NCBI RefSeq assembly: GCF_017876315.1
Contig: NZ_JAGINU010000001.1
Coordinates: 5,952,001 to 6,016,000, forward strand
DNA: 64,000 nt
Direction: 5' to 3'
Source of the DNA: Pseudonocardia parietis
Lineage (GTDB): Bacteria > Actinomycetota > Actinomycetes > Mycobacteriales > Pseudonocardiaceae
The translations under genes were made by a program, and so were the position numbers. Numbering within the stretch: the stretch's first letter is position 1; the number at the start of each line of letters is the position of its first letter. Below, in pieces: positions 15,166 to 24,289 of this stretch. The notes beneath the pieces were generated by a model. It was not told the origin of the DNA and ran no database searches. It saw only the letters and a program-made list of their open reading frames with translations.

Positions 15166-16566
15166 GTGCCCGAGACCAACGCCGCCACCCCCGGGCCACG
15201 CCCCGGCCCGCCGACCCCCGGCTCGATCCCGAAGCCGGGCCCGCCGCCCGGGGCCGGCCCGCGACCGGGTCCTCCCGGCGCACGGCCCGGCGCGGTGCAC
15301 ACGCCGGCCGCCGCGGCACCACCCGCCGCGCATCCCTCCCCCGTCCCGTCGGCGTCCGCCGACCCGGGGCGCTGGGGCCGTGCCGACGACGACGGCACCA
15401 TCCACCTGATCACTCCCGACGGTGACCGGGTCATCGGCTCCTACCAGGCAGGACCGCCGGCCGAGGGGCTGGAGCACTTCGCGAAGCGGTTCGACGCGCT
15501 GATCACCGAGACCGAGGTGCTGGCCGCCCGGATTGCCGGCGGCGGGGACCCGAAGGCCTCGCTGTCCGCGCTGCGGACGCTGCGCGCGGGCCTCGACGAG
15601 GCCCACGTCGTCGGTGACGTCCCGGGACTGCGGGACCGCATCGACGAGCTCGTCGGGCGTGCGGAGGAAGGTGTCGCCGCGGCCCGCGAGGAGCGTGACC
15701 GGGCCCGCACCGACGCCGTCGCCCGCAAGGAGGCACTCGCCGTCGAGGCGGAGAAGCTGGCCGAGGACTCCACCCAGTGGAAGCAGGCCGGGGACCGGTT
15801 CAAGGTGATCCTCGACGAGTGGCGCACGATCAAGGGCGTCGACCGCAAGACCGACGAGCAGCTCTGGAAGCGCTACTCGAAGGCGCGCGAGGTGTTCAAC
15901 CGGCGGCGCGGCTCGCACTTCGCCGACCTGGACCGGCAGCGGATCCTGGCGAAGGACCGCAAGGAGGAGCTGGTGGCCCAGGCCGAGGCGCTGGCCGACT
16001 CCGAGGAGTGGTCGTCGACGGCGGCCGCCTACCGCGACCTGATGACCGAGTGGAAGGCCGCCGGGCGGGCACACCGCGAGGCGGACGACGCGCTGTGGAC
16101 CCGGTTCCGCGGTGCCCAGGACCGGTTCTTCGCCCACCGCAACGAGCACTTCGCCGCCCGCGACGCCGAGTTCGCCGCGAACGCCGAGGCCAAGAAGCAG
16201 CTGCTCGACGAGGCCGAGCGGATCAAGTTCTCCGACCCGGACTCCGCCCGCGCCGCGCTGCGCGACGTGCAGGAACGCTGGGAGAGCATCGGCAAGGTCC
16301 CGCGCGACGACATCCGCACCCTCGAGGGGCGGCTGCGCGCGATCGAGGTGAAGGTCGCCGAGGCGGCCGACGCCCAGTGGCGCCGGTCCGACCCCGAGGC
16401 CCAGGCCCGCGTCGAGCAGTTCCGGGTCCGCGTCGAGCAGTTCGAGGCACAGGCGCAGAAGGCCGAGGCGTCCGGGGACCGCAGGCGCGCCGAGCAGGCC
16501 CGGGCCCAGGCGACCCAGTGGCGCGAGTGGCTGGAGGCGGCCGAGCGGTCGGTCGACGAGCTGTAG
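15166..16566 (+). CDS. DUF349 coiled-coil protein
   Basis: A 466-residue cytoplasmic protein. The first 70 residues are Pro/Gly/Ala-rich and likely disordered. From about residue 85 it is almost wholly helical, with repeated DUF349 units (WKAAGDRFKVILDEWR-type, repeated as YRDLMTEWKAAGRAHREADD and LRDVQERWESIGKVPRDD). It is the counterpart of mycobacterial Rv2731. The start is GTG 15166 after GAGGAGG. The 292 bases upstream contain its promoter region but nothing else I recognise. The function of the family is unsettled; a role in nucleic-acid or ribosome binding is speculative. Confidence 0.85.
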   Translation: MPETNAATPGPRPGPPTPGSIPKPGPPPGAGPRPGPPGARPGAVHTPAAAAPPAAHPSPVPSASADPGRWGRADDDGTIHLITPDGDRVIGSYQAGPPAEGLEHFAKRFDALITETEVLAARIAGGGDPKASLSALRTLRAGLDEAHVVGDVPGLRDRIDELVGRAEEGVAAAREERDRARTDAVARKEALAVEAEKLAEDSTQWKQAGDRFKVILDEWRTIKGVDRKTDEQLWKRYSKAREVFNRRRGSHFADLDRQRILAKDRKEELVAQAEALADSEEWSSTAAAYRDLMTEWKAAGRAHREADDALWTRFRGAQDRFFAHRNEHFAARDAEFAANAEAKKQLLDEAERIKFSDPDSARAALRDVQERWESIGKVPRDDIRTLEGRLRAIEVKVAEAADAQWRRSDPEAQARVEQFRVRVEQFEAQAQKAEASGDRRRAEQARAQATQWREWLEAAERSVDEL

Positions 16567-16567
16567 C

Positions 16568-16606
16568 CCCACGACGACGGCCCCGCCGATCGGCGGGGGC
16601 CGTGGG
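16568..16606. terminator. Bidirectional hairpin terminator
   Basis: Immediately after the DUF349 stop, CCGCCGATCGGCGG forms a perfect palindrome, extended by GGCC and CCCAC / GTGGG outer pairs with one bulge. It lies between convergent genes. Confidence 0.7.
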
Positions 16607-16633
16607 TCGAGGCTCAGGGGTCGAGGGCCGGAC

Positions 16634-17083
16634 TCAGTCGCGCCGCAGCGCCGTCCCCGCCCACACGAACGTCAGCACCACCACGGCCACCACGCCCAGC
16701 ACCAGGCCGAACCCGGGGCCGTTGCCGGTACCGGTCTGCTGGGACCAGATCGCCCACATCCCGTTCACCGACGACACGCCGCAGCCGAAGGCGGCCAGCC
16801 AGGCCAGCACCCACAGCCGGGTCAGCAACGCCGCCGCCGAGACGACGATCGCGAACGTCGTGAGCGTGATCGCGAACAGGGTGGGGAGCGGCCCGGACTC
16901 GCCGCCGGCCAGGATCTCCCAGCCCGGTGTCCCCGCCACCCAGGGCAGCAGCAGCGCGGCGACGGCTGCCACCACGACGACGGCGATCAGCATGGCGCGC
17001 GGGCCGGGGTCGATCCGCCGCACCGCTGCGCGACCTGCGTGGTCGATCTCGGCTCGGGTCTCAGGCGAGACATCGCCGCTCAT
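16634..17083 (-). CDS. Four-helix membrane protein (Rv2732c family)
   Basis: A 149-residue integral membrane protein. After a hydrophilic start (MSGDVSPETRAEIDHAGRAAVRR) come about four hydrophobic helices (AMLIAVVVVAAVAALLLPWV; LFAITLTTFAIVVSAAALL; WVLAWLAAFGCGVSSV; LVLGVVAVVVLTFVWAG). The ATG at 17083 overlaps the miaB stop (ATGA) and has GGAGG upstream, so it is coupled to miaB as in mycobacteria. No function is known to me. Confidence 0.8.
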   Translation of the reverse strand: MSGDVSPETRAEIDHAGRAAVRRIDPGPRAMLIAVVVVAAVAALLLPWVAGTPGWEILAGGESGPLPTLFAITLTTFAIVVSAAALLTRLWVLAWLAAFGCGVSSVNGMWAIWSQQTGTGNGPGFGLVLGVVAVVVLTFVWAGTALRRD

Positions 17084-18582
17084 CGGGTACCTCCGGACGT
17101 GACGGGAACCGCGCACGGCGAGATCGGCTCGGTATCGATGCTCCCCTCGGTCGGCCGCCCGAACGCGGGCAACCCGAGAGTGGTGGGCGCACCGGTCGGC
17201 CGGGCGCCGGCCTCCGCCGCGTCCCCGGCCCGGGTGCGCCGGTGGCTCAGTACACCGCCGTCCGCGACGAGGTGGTGCGGTGCGCCGTAGTCGATCCGCG
17301 TGGTGACCAGGTCACCGGGCCGGATCCCGCCGGCGTCGCCCGGGGCGAAGTGCACGAGGCGGCCGTCGCGCGCCCGGCCGGTGAGCCGGCGCGTCACGCC
17401 GTCCTTGCGGCCCTCACCGGTGGAGACCAGCAGCTCGACCTCACGGCCCTCCTGCGCGCGGTTCTCCTCCCAGGAGATCTCCTCCTGCAGCGCGACGAGG
17501 CGCTCGTAGCGCTCCTGCACGACCTTCTTCGGCAGCTGGCCGTCCATGTCGGCGGCCGGGGTACCGGGGCGGGGCGAGTACTGGAAGGTGAAGGCCTGCG
17601 CGAACCGCGACTCCCGCACGACGTCCAGCGTCGCCGCGAAGTCCACCTCGGTCTCGCCCGGGAACCCGACGATGATGTCGGTCGAGATCGCCGCGTGCGG
17701 GATCGACTCGCGCACCTCGGCGAGGATCCGCAGGAAGCGTTCCGACCGGTACGAGCGGCGCATCCGGCGCAGGACGTCGTCGGAGCCGGACTGCAGCGGC
17801 ATGTGCAGCTGCGGGCAGACGTTCGGCGTCTCGGCCATCGCGGCGATCACGTCGGAGGTGAAGTCGCGCGGGTGCGGCGAGGTGAACCGGACCCGCTCCA
17901 GGCCCTCGACCTCGCCGCAGGCCCGCAACAGCTTCGAGAACGCCTGCCGGTCACCGAAGTCCGCGCCGTAGGCGTTGACGTTCTGGCCCAGCAGGGTCAC
18001 CTCGAGCACGCCGTCCGCGGCCAGGGCCTCGACCTCGGCGAGCACGTCGCCGGGGCGCCGGTCACGCTCCTTGCCGCGCAGCGACGGGACGATGCAGAAG
18101 GTGCAGGTGTTGTTACACCCCACGGAGATCGACACCCAGCCGGCGTAGGTGGACTCGCGGCGGGCCGGCAACGTCGAGGGGAAGACCTCGAGCGCCTCGG
18201 CGATCTCGACCTGCGCGGTCTCGTTGTGCCGGGCGCGCTCCAGCAGGGTGGGCAGCGCGTGCAGGTTGTGGGTCCCGAAGACGACGTCGACCCACGGCGC
18301 CTTGCGCGTGATCGTGTCGCGGTCCTTCTGCGCGAGGCACCCGCCGACGGCGATCTGCATGTCCGGGTTCGCCTGCTTGCGCGGCCGGAGATGACCGAGG
18401 TTGCCGTAGAGCTTGTTGTCCGCGTTCTCGCGCACCGCGCAGGTGTTGAACACAACGACGTCGGCGGTGTCCGGGTCGGCGGCGCGGGCGTATCCGGCCT
18501 CCTCCAGCAGACCCGCCATCCGCTCCGTGTCGTGCACGTTCATCTGGCACCCGTAGGTGCGGACGGTGTAGCTGCGGCTCAC
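17080..18582 (-). CDS. miaB: tRNA-2-methylthio-N6-dimethylallyladenosine synthase
   Basis: A 500-residue radical SAM methylthiotransferase that thiomethylates the MiaA product at A37. The N-terminal domain has the auxiliary-cluster cysteines (TYGCQMNVHD, FNTCAVRENA, GGCLAQ), the radical SAM core has GCNNTCTFCIVP, and a C-terminal TRAM domain binds tRNA. The GTG at 18582 puts the start at MSRSYTVRTYGCQ, the usual family start; seven further codons upstream are possible. About 50 residues after the TRAM domain are unconserved. It is cotranscribed with the membrane protein downstream. Confidence 0.95.
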   Translation of the reverse strand: MSRSYTVRTYGCQMNVHDTERMAGLLEEAGYARAADPDTADVVVFNTCAVRENADNKLYGNLGHLRPRKQANPDMQIAVGGCLAQKDRDTITRKAPWVDVVFGTHNLHALPTLLERARHNETAQVEIAEALEVFPSTLPARRESTYAGWVSISVGCNNTCTFCIVPSLRGKERDRRPGDVLAEVEALAADGVLEVTLLGQNVNAYGADFGDRQAFSKLLRACGEVEGLERVRFTSPHPRDFTSDVIAAMAETPNVCPQLHMPLQSGSDDVLRRMRRSYRSERFLRILAEVRESIPHAAISTDIIVGFPGETEVDFAATLDVVRESRFAQAFTFQYSPRPGTPAADMDGQLPKKVVQERYERLVALQEEISWEENRAQEGREVELLVSTGEGRKDGVTRRLTGRARDGRLVHFAPGDAGGIRPGDLVTTRIDYGAPHHLVADGGVLSHRRTRAGDAAEAGARPTGAPTTLGLPAFGRPTEGSIDTEPISPCAVPVTSGGTR

Positions 18583-18645
18583 ACCCCCGAGGGTAGGCGC
18601 CACCCGCCCCGACCTGCCGTGCGGGGCATCGGCGAGGATGACGGC

Positions 18646-19611
18646 GTGGGGACCGTGGGCGGGCCGGCGCTGTCACGCCGTGCCCTGCTGCGCGCCGGTC
18701 TCGTGGCCGGGGCGCTGGGCACCGCGGCGTGCACCGGGCCCGCCCCGCCACCCCGGCTGGTGATCGCCGGTGGCGTGCAGCCGGGCGTCTACATCTCCCT
18801 CGCCCGGGTGCTGGCCGAGATCTGGCAGGCACGGCTGGGCCTTCCGGCCCGCCCCGAGGTGCTGATGACCGCGGGCAGCACCCAGAACATGGAGCTGTTG
18901 ATCGGGGGCCGGGCCACCGTGGCGATCAGCCAGGTGGACGTGGCCGCCGACGTCGCCGCGGACGTCATCGGGGATGCGGAACCGCTCGCGCTGGCCCGGC
19001 TCTACGACGACATCACCCACCTCGTCGTCCGGCGGGACTCCCGGCTCCGCACCCTCGACGACCTGCGCGGGGCGCGGGTCTCGATCGGCCCGGCCGGCAG
19101 CGGCTACCAACCGATCGCGCTGCGCCTGCTCGATGTCGCGGACATCGGCGTCGGCGGCCTGGGCGAGCGGGCCGAGCTGGGGCTCGTGGAGGCGATCGAG
19201 GCCCTGCGCGCCGGGCGGATCGACGCGTTCTTCTGGTCCGGCGGTGTCCCGACCGACGGCATCCGGGCCCTCGCCGACGAGCTCCCGATCCGGTTGCTGG
19301 ATCTCGGCGAGGCGCTGGGCCGGATGCGCGAGCGCTTCCCCGTCTACTCGGTGGGCACCGTCCCGGCCAACGTGTACGGCCTGCCCGGCCCCGTCTCGTG
19401 CCTGTCGGTGCGCAACGTGCTGCTGGTGCCGGCCGCGATGGACGGGGAGACGGCCCGCGCCCTGATCGACGCCGCCTTCGCCGAGCAGCCCCGGCTGGCC
19501 CAGGCGAGCCCGGCCGCCGTGACGATCGACTCGCGCTCGGCGATCGGGACCCAGCCGGTCCCGCTGCACCCGGGTGCGGTCGAGTTCTACCGGTCGACGA
19601 AGGGCTACTGA
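18646..19611 (+). CDS. TAXI-family solute-binding lipoprotein
   Basis: A 321-residue TAXI-type periplasmic-binding protein. The N-terminus has a twin-arginine SRRALLRAG followed by a hydrophobic stretch ending in GTAAC, so it is probably a Tat-exported lipoprotein. The mature part has the family motifs GGVQPGVYISLARVLAE, TAGSTQNMELL and GPAGSGYQPIALRLL. TAXI proteins normally deliver substrates to TRAP transporters, but no TRAP membrane subunit is encoded here. It converges with the sensor kinase and neighbours gluABCD, which suggests a sensing role. The start is GTG 18646. Confidence 0.85.
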   Translation: MGTVGGPALSRRALLRAGLVAGALGTAACTGPAPPPRLVIAGGVQPGVYISLARVLAEIWQARLGLPARPEVLMTAGSTQNMELLIGGRATVAISQVDVAADVAADVIGDAEPLALARLYDDITHLVVRRDSRLRTLDDLRGARVSIGPAGSGYQPIALRLLDVADIGVGGLGERAELGLVEAIEALRAGRIDAFFWSGGVPTDGIRALADELPIRLLDLGEALGRMRERFPVYSVGTVPANVYGLPGPVSCLSVRNVLLVPAAMDGETARALIDAAFAEQPRLAQASPAAVTIDSRSAIGTQPVPLHPGAVEFYRSTKGY

Positions 19612-19623
19612 CCCGGCCCCGGG

Positions 19624-21066
19624 TCAGGACGTGGGAGCAGGCGGGACGCCGTCACCGGAGACCGGCTCGAGCCAGAGCGTGACGCGCAGCCCGCCCCCGG
19701 GCGCGGGATCGAGCGTCAGCTGCCCACCGGCCGCGGCCGCGGTGCGGGCGGCGATCGCCAGCCCCAGTCCGCTGCCCTCCGTGTTGGACTGGCCGGGAGC
19801 GCGCCAGAACCGGTCGGTGGCCCGGGCCCGGTCCTCGATGGACATCCCGGGCCCGTTGTCGACGACGCTGACGCCCACCCGGCCGGCGACCCGCAGCGTC
19901 GCGATCCGGACCCGCTTGCCCGGCGGCGTGTACTTCAGCGCGTTGTCCAGCGCCGCGTCGAGCACGGTCTCCAGCCCGGCCGGGTCGATCCGGGCCCGCA
20001 GTGCCGGCGGCCCGCTGCGCCGCAGCTCGACGCCGGTGTGCTCGGCCAGCGGCCGCCAGTTCTCCAGCCGGTCGTCGACGACGTGGTCGAGATCGGTGAC
20101 GGTGTCACCGGACCCGGTCTCGGCCGCCCGCTCGGCACGGGCGAGTGCGAGCAGCCCGTCCAGCACCCGCGACAGCCGCTCGGCCTCCTCCATCGCCGCG
20201 AGGTGCTCCTCGGCCGCCCCGCGCTCCACGTGGCCGTCCAGGTTGGACAACCGCAGGCGCAGCGCGGTGAGCGGGTTGCGCAGCTGGTGCGAGGCGTCGG
20301 CGACGAAGGCGCGCTGCGCGGCGAGCGCCTCGCGCACGGTCTCGGTCATCCGGTCGAACGACCCGGCGAGCAGCCGCAGCTCGGGCGGGCCGGTCCGGCG
20401 GGTCGGCCGGCCGGGCGGGGCGCCCGCGACCACGGCGGTCCCGACCCGGCCCATCGCCTCGTCGAGCCGGCGGACCGGGCGCAGGATCCACACCGTGAGC
20501 GGCAGCGCGACCAGGGCTCCGGCGAGCATCGCCAGCAGCGCCGCACCGGCGATCAGCGACCAGCTGCGCAGCTCGGCCGAGCGCAGCGCGTCGGTGGGCG
20601 AGATCGTCATCGCGGCGCCGACCACCTCGCCGTCGACCAGCACGGGTTCGGCGAGCACGATCGGCCGGTCGTCCCAGGGCATCAGCAGCGGGTAGGTCTC
20701 CGACCGGCGGCCGGCCAGCGCCACCCGCAGCCGGGCGGCCGGGTCGCCGGCGAGATCGGGCAGGCGCTCGGGCGGGCGCGAGGCGACCAGCAGCGCCCCG
20801 GAGCGGTCGAAGACGGCGACCGCGACGTCGTACACCTCGTCGTAGCGGGTGATCTCGGCGGCGAACGCCGTCGCCGCGGCCTGCCCGCCCGGCGACTCGA
20901 TCAGCGGCCGCTGCGCCCCGGACGCGAACGAGATCGTGTCGGTGAGCCGGTCGGTGAAGACCTCCTCCTGGCTGCGCTGGGCGTGGGTGAGCGCCAGTGG
21001 CACCCCGAGCCCGGCGGCCAGCAGCCCGACGAGCACCAGGAAGACCAGCAGCAACCGGCTCCGCAC
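19624..21066 (-). CDS. Sensor histidine kinase
   Basis: A 480-residue two-component kinase. Helix 1 (residues 5-27) and helix 2 (about 170-195) flank an extracytoplasmic sensor domain of about 140 residues. HAMP follows, then HisKA with the phosphorylated His260 (FVADASHQLRNPLTALR). The HATPase has the N box LDNALKYTP, G1 VVDNGPGMS and G2 GSGLGLAIA. All catalytic motifs are present. Only three bases separate it from its response regulator. It is of the TctE/QseC-like class that often senses organic acids with a binding-protein partner. Confidence 0.92.
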   Translation of the reverse strand: MRSRLLLVFLVLVGLLAAGLGVPLALTHAQRSQEEVFTDRLTDTISFASGAQRPLIESPGGQAAATAFAAEITRYDEVYDVAVAVFDRSGALLVASRPPERLPDLAGDPAARLRVALAGRRSETYPLLMPWDDRPIVLAEPVLVDGEVVGAAMTISPTDALRSAELRSWSLIAGAALLAMLAGALVALPLTVWILRPVRRLDEAMGRVGTAVVAGAPPGRPTRRTGPPELRLLAGSFDRMTETVREALAAQRAFVADASHQLRNPLTALRLRLSNLDGHVERGAAEEHLAAMEEAERLSRVLDGLLALARAERAAETGSGDTVTDLDHVVDDRLENWRPLAEHTGVELRRSGPPALRARIDPAGLETVLDAALDNALKYTPPGKRVRIATLRVAGRVGVSVVDNGPGMSIEDRARATDRFWRAPGQSNTEGSGLGLAIAARTAAAAGGQLTLDPAPGGGLRVTLWLEPVSGDGVPPAPTS

Positions 21067-21069
21067 GTG

Positions 21070-21753
21070 CTAGCCCTCGGTGGCGGCGAACCGGTACCCG
21101 ACGCCGCGGACGGTCCGGATCAGCTCGGGCCGGCCGAGCTTGGTGCGCAGGGTCGCGACGTGCACGTCCAGGGTCCGGTTCGCCCCGGCCCAGCCGCGTC
21201 CCCACACCTCGGCGACGATCTGCGCGCGGGTGCAGACCGCACCGTCGGCGCGGGCCAGCAGCGCGAGGACCTGGAACTCCTTGCGGGTGAGCACGACATC
21301 GGCGCCGGCCACCGTCACCGCGTACCGCTCGGGGTCGACGCGCACGTCCCCGACCGTCACCGGGCCGGTCCCGGCCGGCGTCGCCGTCCCGTCCGCGCCG
21401 ACCTTGCGCCGGCGCTGCACCGCGTGCACCCGGGCGACGAGCTCGCCGATGTCGTAGGGCTTGACCAGGTAGTCGTCGGCGCCGGTGTGCAGGCCCTCGA
21501 TCCGGTCGGTGATCTCGCCGCGCGCGGTCACCATCAGCACCGGCACCTCGCTGACCGCCCGGATCTGCCGGCAGACGTCGAGCCCGTCCGCGTCCGGCAG
21601 GCCCAGGTCCAGCAGGACGACGTCGACCCCGTCGAGGTGGCCGGCCGCGCCCCGCCCGTGATCGAGCCGGGTCGTGGTCATGCCGTGCCGGTGCAGTGCG
21701 GGACGCAATGCAGCCGCCACCCTGTCGTCGTCCTCGATCAGCAGGATGTGCAC
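21070..21753 (-). CDS. OmpR-family response regulator
   Basis: A 227-residue response regulator. The receiver domain has acidic pocket EDD (7-9), phospho-acceptor Asp49 (VVLLDLGLPD), Thr76 and Lys98 (DDYLVKPYD). The C-terminal winged helix has LTRKEFQVLALLARADG and the GVGYRFAAT end. It is translated just ahead of the kinase. The start faces gluA across about 100 bases, so control of gluABCD is plausible but not shown. Confidence 0.94.
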   Translation of the reverse strand: MHILLIEDDDRVAAALRPALHRHGMTTTRLDHGRGAAGHLDGVDVVLLDLGLPDADGLDVCRQIRAVSEVPVLMVTARGEITDRIEGLHTGADDYLVKPYDIGELVARVHAVQRRRKVGADGTATPAGTGPVTVGDVRVDPERYAVTVAGADVVLTRKEFQVLALLARADGAVCTRAQIVAEVWGRGWAGANRTLDVHVATLRTKLGRPELIRTVRGVGYRFAATEG

Positions 21754-21856
21754 GCGGGCCGCCCCTTCCGTTACGTGGCCGAGACCCTAAGGCTTCCTCA
21801 AGGTGGTGGACTCACCTATCGGTCCCGTCCAGGCTCTCGCCATGTCCGGAGGCAGC

Positions 21857-22612
21857 ATGACCAGCACGTCGGAGTCCACGCCCATGGTCCGGATGACCGA
21901 CGTGCAGAAGCACTTCGGTGACCTCCACGTCCTCCGCGACATCGATCTCGAGGTCGCCCGTGGCGAGGTCGTCGTGGTGCTCGGCCCGTCGGGTTCCGGT
22001 AAGTCCACACTGTGCCGGACGATCAACCGGCTGGAGCCGATCGACACCGGCACGATCGAGGTCGACGGCTGTCTGCTGGCGGCGGAGGGCAAGGCGCTGG
22101 CGGCACTGCGGGCCGATGTCGGCATGGTGTTCCAGTCGTTCAACCTGTTCGCCCACAAGACGATCCTCGAGAACGTCACGCTCGCCCCGGTCAAGGTCCG
22201 CGGAATGTCCAAGTCGGACGCCGAGCGGACCGCCCTGCAGCTGCTGGAGCGGGTCGGCATCGCGAACCAGCGCGACAAGTACCCGGCGCAGCTCTCCGGC
22301 GGTCAGCAGCAGCGCGCCGCGATCGCCCGGTCGCTGGCGATGAAGCCGAAGGTGATGCTGTTCGACGAGCCCACCTCGGCACTGGACCCGGAGATGGTCA
22401 GCGAGGTCCTCGACACGATGACCTCGCTGGCCGCCGAGGGGATGACGATGCTCGTCGTGAGCCACGAGATGGGCTTCGCCCGCAAGGCGGCGCACCGCGT
22501 GGTGTTCATGAGCGACGGCGAGATCGTCGAGGACTCCACCCCGAACGACTTCTTCGCCAACCCGCGCACCGATCGCGCGAAGGACTTCCTGGGCAAGATC
22601 CTCTCCCACTGA
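21857..22612 (+). CDS. gluA: Glutamate ABC transporter, ATP-binding subunit
   Basis: A 251-residue ATPase of the polar amino-acid uptake class. Walker A GPSGSGKST (43-51), Q-loop VFQSFNLF, signature LSGGQQQRA, Walker B VMLFDEP and the H-loop VVSHEM are all present. The ATG at 21857 follows CGGAGG; earlier in-frame starts (21803, 21842) lack a site. It is first of four genes; the product energises import through GluC and GluD. The same gene order as gluABCD of corynebacteria supports glutamate as substrate. Confidence 0.93.
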   Translation: MTSTSESTPMVRMTDVQKHFGDLHVLRDIDLEVARGEVVVVLGPSGSGKSTLCRTINRLEPIDTGTIEVDGCLLAAEGKALAALRADVGMVFQSFNLFAHKTILENVTLAPVKVRGMSKSDAERTALQLLERVGIANQRDKYPAQLSGGQQQRAAIARSLAMKPKVMLFDEPTSALDPEMVSEVLDTMTSLAAEGMTMLVVSHEMGFARKAAHRVVFMSDGEIVEDSTPNDFFANPRTDRAKDFLGKILSH

Positions 22613-22678
22613 GAGGCGCTCGCGGAACGAATATCTGCACCGACGGTGGTCCCGTCCCTCACGAGTGGAGATCGACGC

Positions 22679-23563
22679 ATGAAGAGAACCCGCATGCTGG
22701 TCGCGGCCGGCCTGGCCGCCGCACTGGCGCTGGCCGGTTGTGGCCAGGAGGGCGCGCCCGGCGCGCAGGGCTCCGGCTACGAGCCGGCCGTCGCGCAGAA
22801 CGTCACCGTCGAGGGCTCCCCGACGTTCGACAAGATGAAGCAGCGTGGGCGGGTCGTCGTCGGAGTGAAGGACGACCAGCCGGGCCTGGGCTTCCGGGAC
22901 GCCACCACCGGTCAGTTCTCCGGGTTCGACATCGACATCGCGAAGATGGTCGCCGGCGGTCTCGGGTTCGCCCCGGACCAGATCGACTGGCAGGTCGTGC
23001 CGTCCGCCGCCCGTGAGGACGTCATCGAGCGCGGGGAGGTCGACTTCTACGTCGGCACCTACACGATCAACGACAAGCGCAAGGAGCGCGTCGGGTTCGC
23101 CGGCCCGTACTACATCGCCGGCCAGGGCCTGCTGGTCCGCGCCGACGACACCGAGATCACCGGCCCGCAGACGCTGCAGGGCAAGACGGTCTGCTCGGCC
23201 ACCGGTTCCACCCCGATCCAGCGGGTCCGGGACCAGAACCTGACCAGCGAGATCGTCGAGTTCCAGACCTACACCCAGTGCGTCGACCAGCTGATCAACG
23301 GTCAGATCGACGCCGTCACCACCGACGACGCGATCCTGCTCGGCTACGCCTCGCAGAACCCGGAGCAGCTCAAGGTCGTCGGCGAGACGTTCTCCGAGGA
23401 GCCCTACGGCATCGGCGTCCCGAAGGGCGACACCGCGTTCCGCAACAAGGTCAACGACCTGCTGCAGGCCGCGATCGACGACGGCACCTGGAAGACGATC
23501 TACGACGGCACGCTGGGCAAGTCCGGCACCCCGGCCGACCCGCCGCAGGTCGAGCGCTACTGA
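22679..23563 (+). CDS. gluB: Glutamate-binding lipoprotein
   Basis: A 294-residue solute-binding lipoprotein (SBP_bac_3). The signal peptide ends in the lipobox LALAGC, so it is anchored outside the membrane. The ligand fold shows DKMKQRGRVVVGVKDDQPGLGFRD, GFDIDIAKMVA, VGTYTINDKRKERVGFAGPYY and DAVTTDDAILLGYA. The start is ATG 22679, 66 bases after gluA. It hands ligand, probably glutamate, to the GluCD permease. Confidence 0.92.
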   Translation: MKRTRMLVAAGLAAALALAGCGQEGAPGAQGSGYEPAVAQNVTVEGSPTFDKMKQRGRVVVGVKDDQPGLGFRDATTGQFSGFDIDIAKMVAGGLGFAPDQIDWQVVPSAAREDVIERGEVDFYVGTYTINDKRKERVGFAGPYYIAGQGLLVRADDTEITGPQTLQGKTVCSATGSTPIQRVRDQNLTSEIVEFQTYTQCVDQLINGQIDAVTTDDAILLGYASQNPEQLKVVGETFSEEPYGIGVPKGDTAFRNKVNDLLQAAIDDGTWKTIYDGTLGKSGTPADPPQVERY

Positions 23564-23641
23564 CCATCCCCACGGCCCGGCCGCCGGTGAGTCGATCACC
23601 GGCGGCCGGCCGCGTGGCCGAGCACGGAAGGAGAGCACCCG

Positions 23642-24289
23642 GTGAACGTCCTGCTGGACAACCTCGGCCTGTACGCCAGGGGTTTCGGCGGCACCCTCGC
23701 GCTGTTCGTGGTCTCCGCGATCGGATCGCTGGTCCTCGGCACGATCGTCGCCGGCATGCGGGTGAGCCCGGTCCCGGTGCTGCGCGGGGTCGGGACGTTG
23801 TACGTGACGGTCCTGCGGAACACGCCGCTGACGCTGGTGCTGTTCTTCTTCGCCTTCGCCTACCCGCGCCTCGAGCTGGTGGAGCTGTCGTTCTTCACCC
23901 TTGCCTGCATCGGCCTGACCCTGTACACGGCCGCGTTCGTGTGCGAGGTCATCCGCTCGGGCATCAACACCGTCCCGGTCGGGCAGGCGGAGGCCTCGCG
24001 GGCGCTCGGTTTCAGCTTCACCCAGACCCTGAGCCAGATCGTGCTGCCGCAGGCGATCCGCGCGGTCGTCCCGCCGATGACGAACATCCAGATCGCGCTG
24101 CTGAAGAACACGACGATCGCGGCCGGCTTCGCCGTGGTCGAGGCCGGCGGCATCTACGCCAACCTGTCCGAGCGCGGCTACAACGTGTTCGTCGGCCTGC
24201 TGTGGGTGGCGCTGTTCTTCATCCTCCTGGTGATCCCGCTGACGATCCTGCAACGTCGCCTCGACGAGCGGTGGAGCGCTGCCCGATGA
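23642..24289 (+). CDS. gluC: Glutamate ABC transporter permease
   Basis: A 215-residue polar amino-acid permease with about five helices. It has the HisM/GlnP-type TLRNTPLTL-like entry (TVLRNTPLTLVLFFF) and the EAA coupling loop (EASRALGFSFTQTLSQIVLPQAIR) that docks on the ATPase. The GTG at 23642 has GGAAGGAG upstream. It pairs with GluD; their genes overlap by four bases. Confidence 0.92.
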   Translation: MNVLLDNLGLYARGFGGTLALFVVSAIGSLVLGTIVAGMRVSPVPVLRGVGTLYVTVLRNTPLTLVLFFFAFAYPRLELVELSFFTLACIGLTLYTAAFVCEVIRSGINTVPVGQAEASRALGFSFTQTLSQIVLPQAIRAVVPPMTNIQIALLKNTTIAAGFAVVEAGGIYANLSERGYNVFVGLLWVALFFILLVIPLTILQRRLDERWSAAR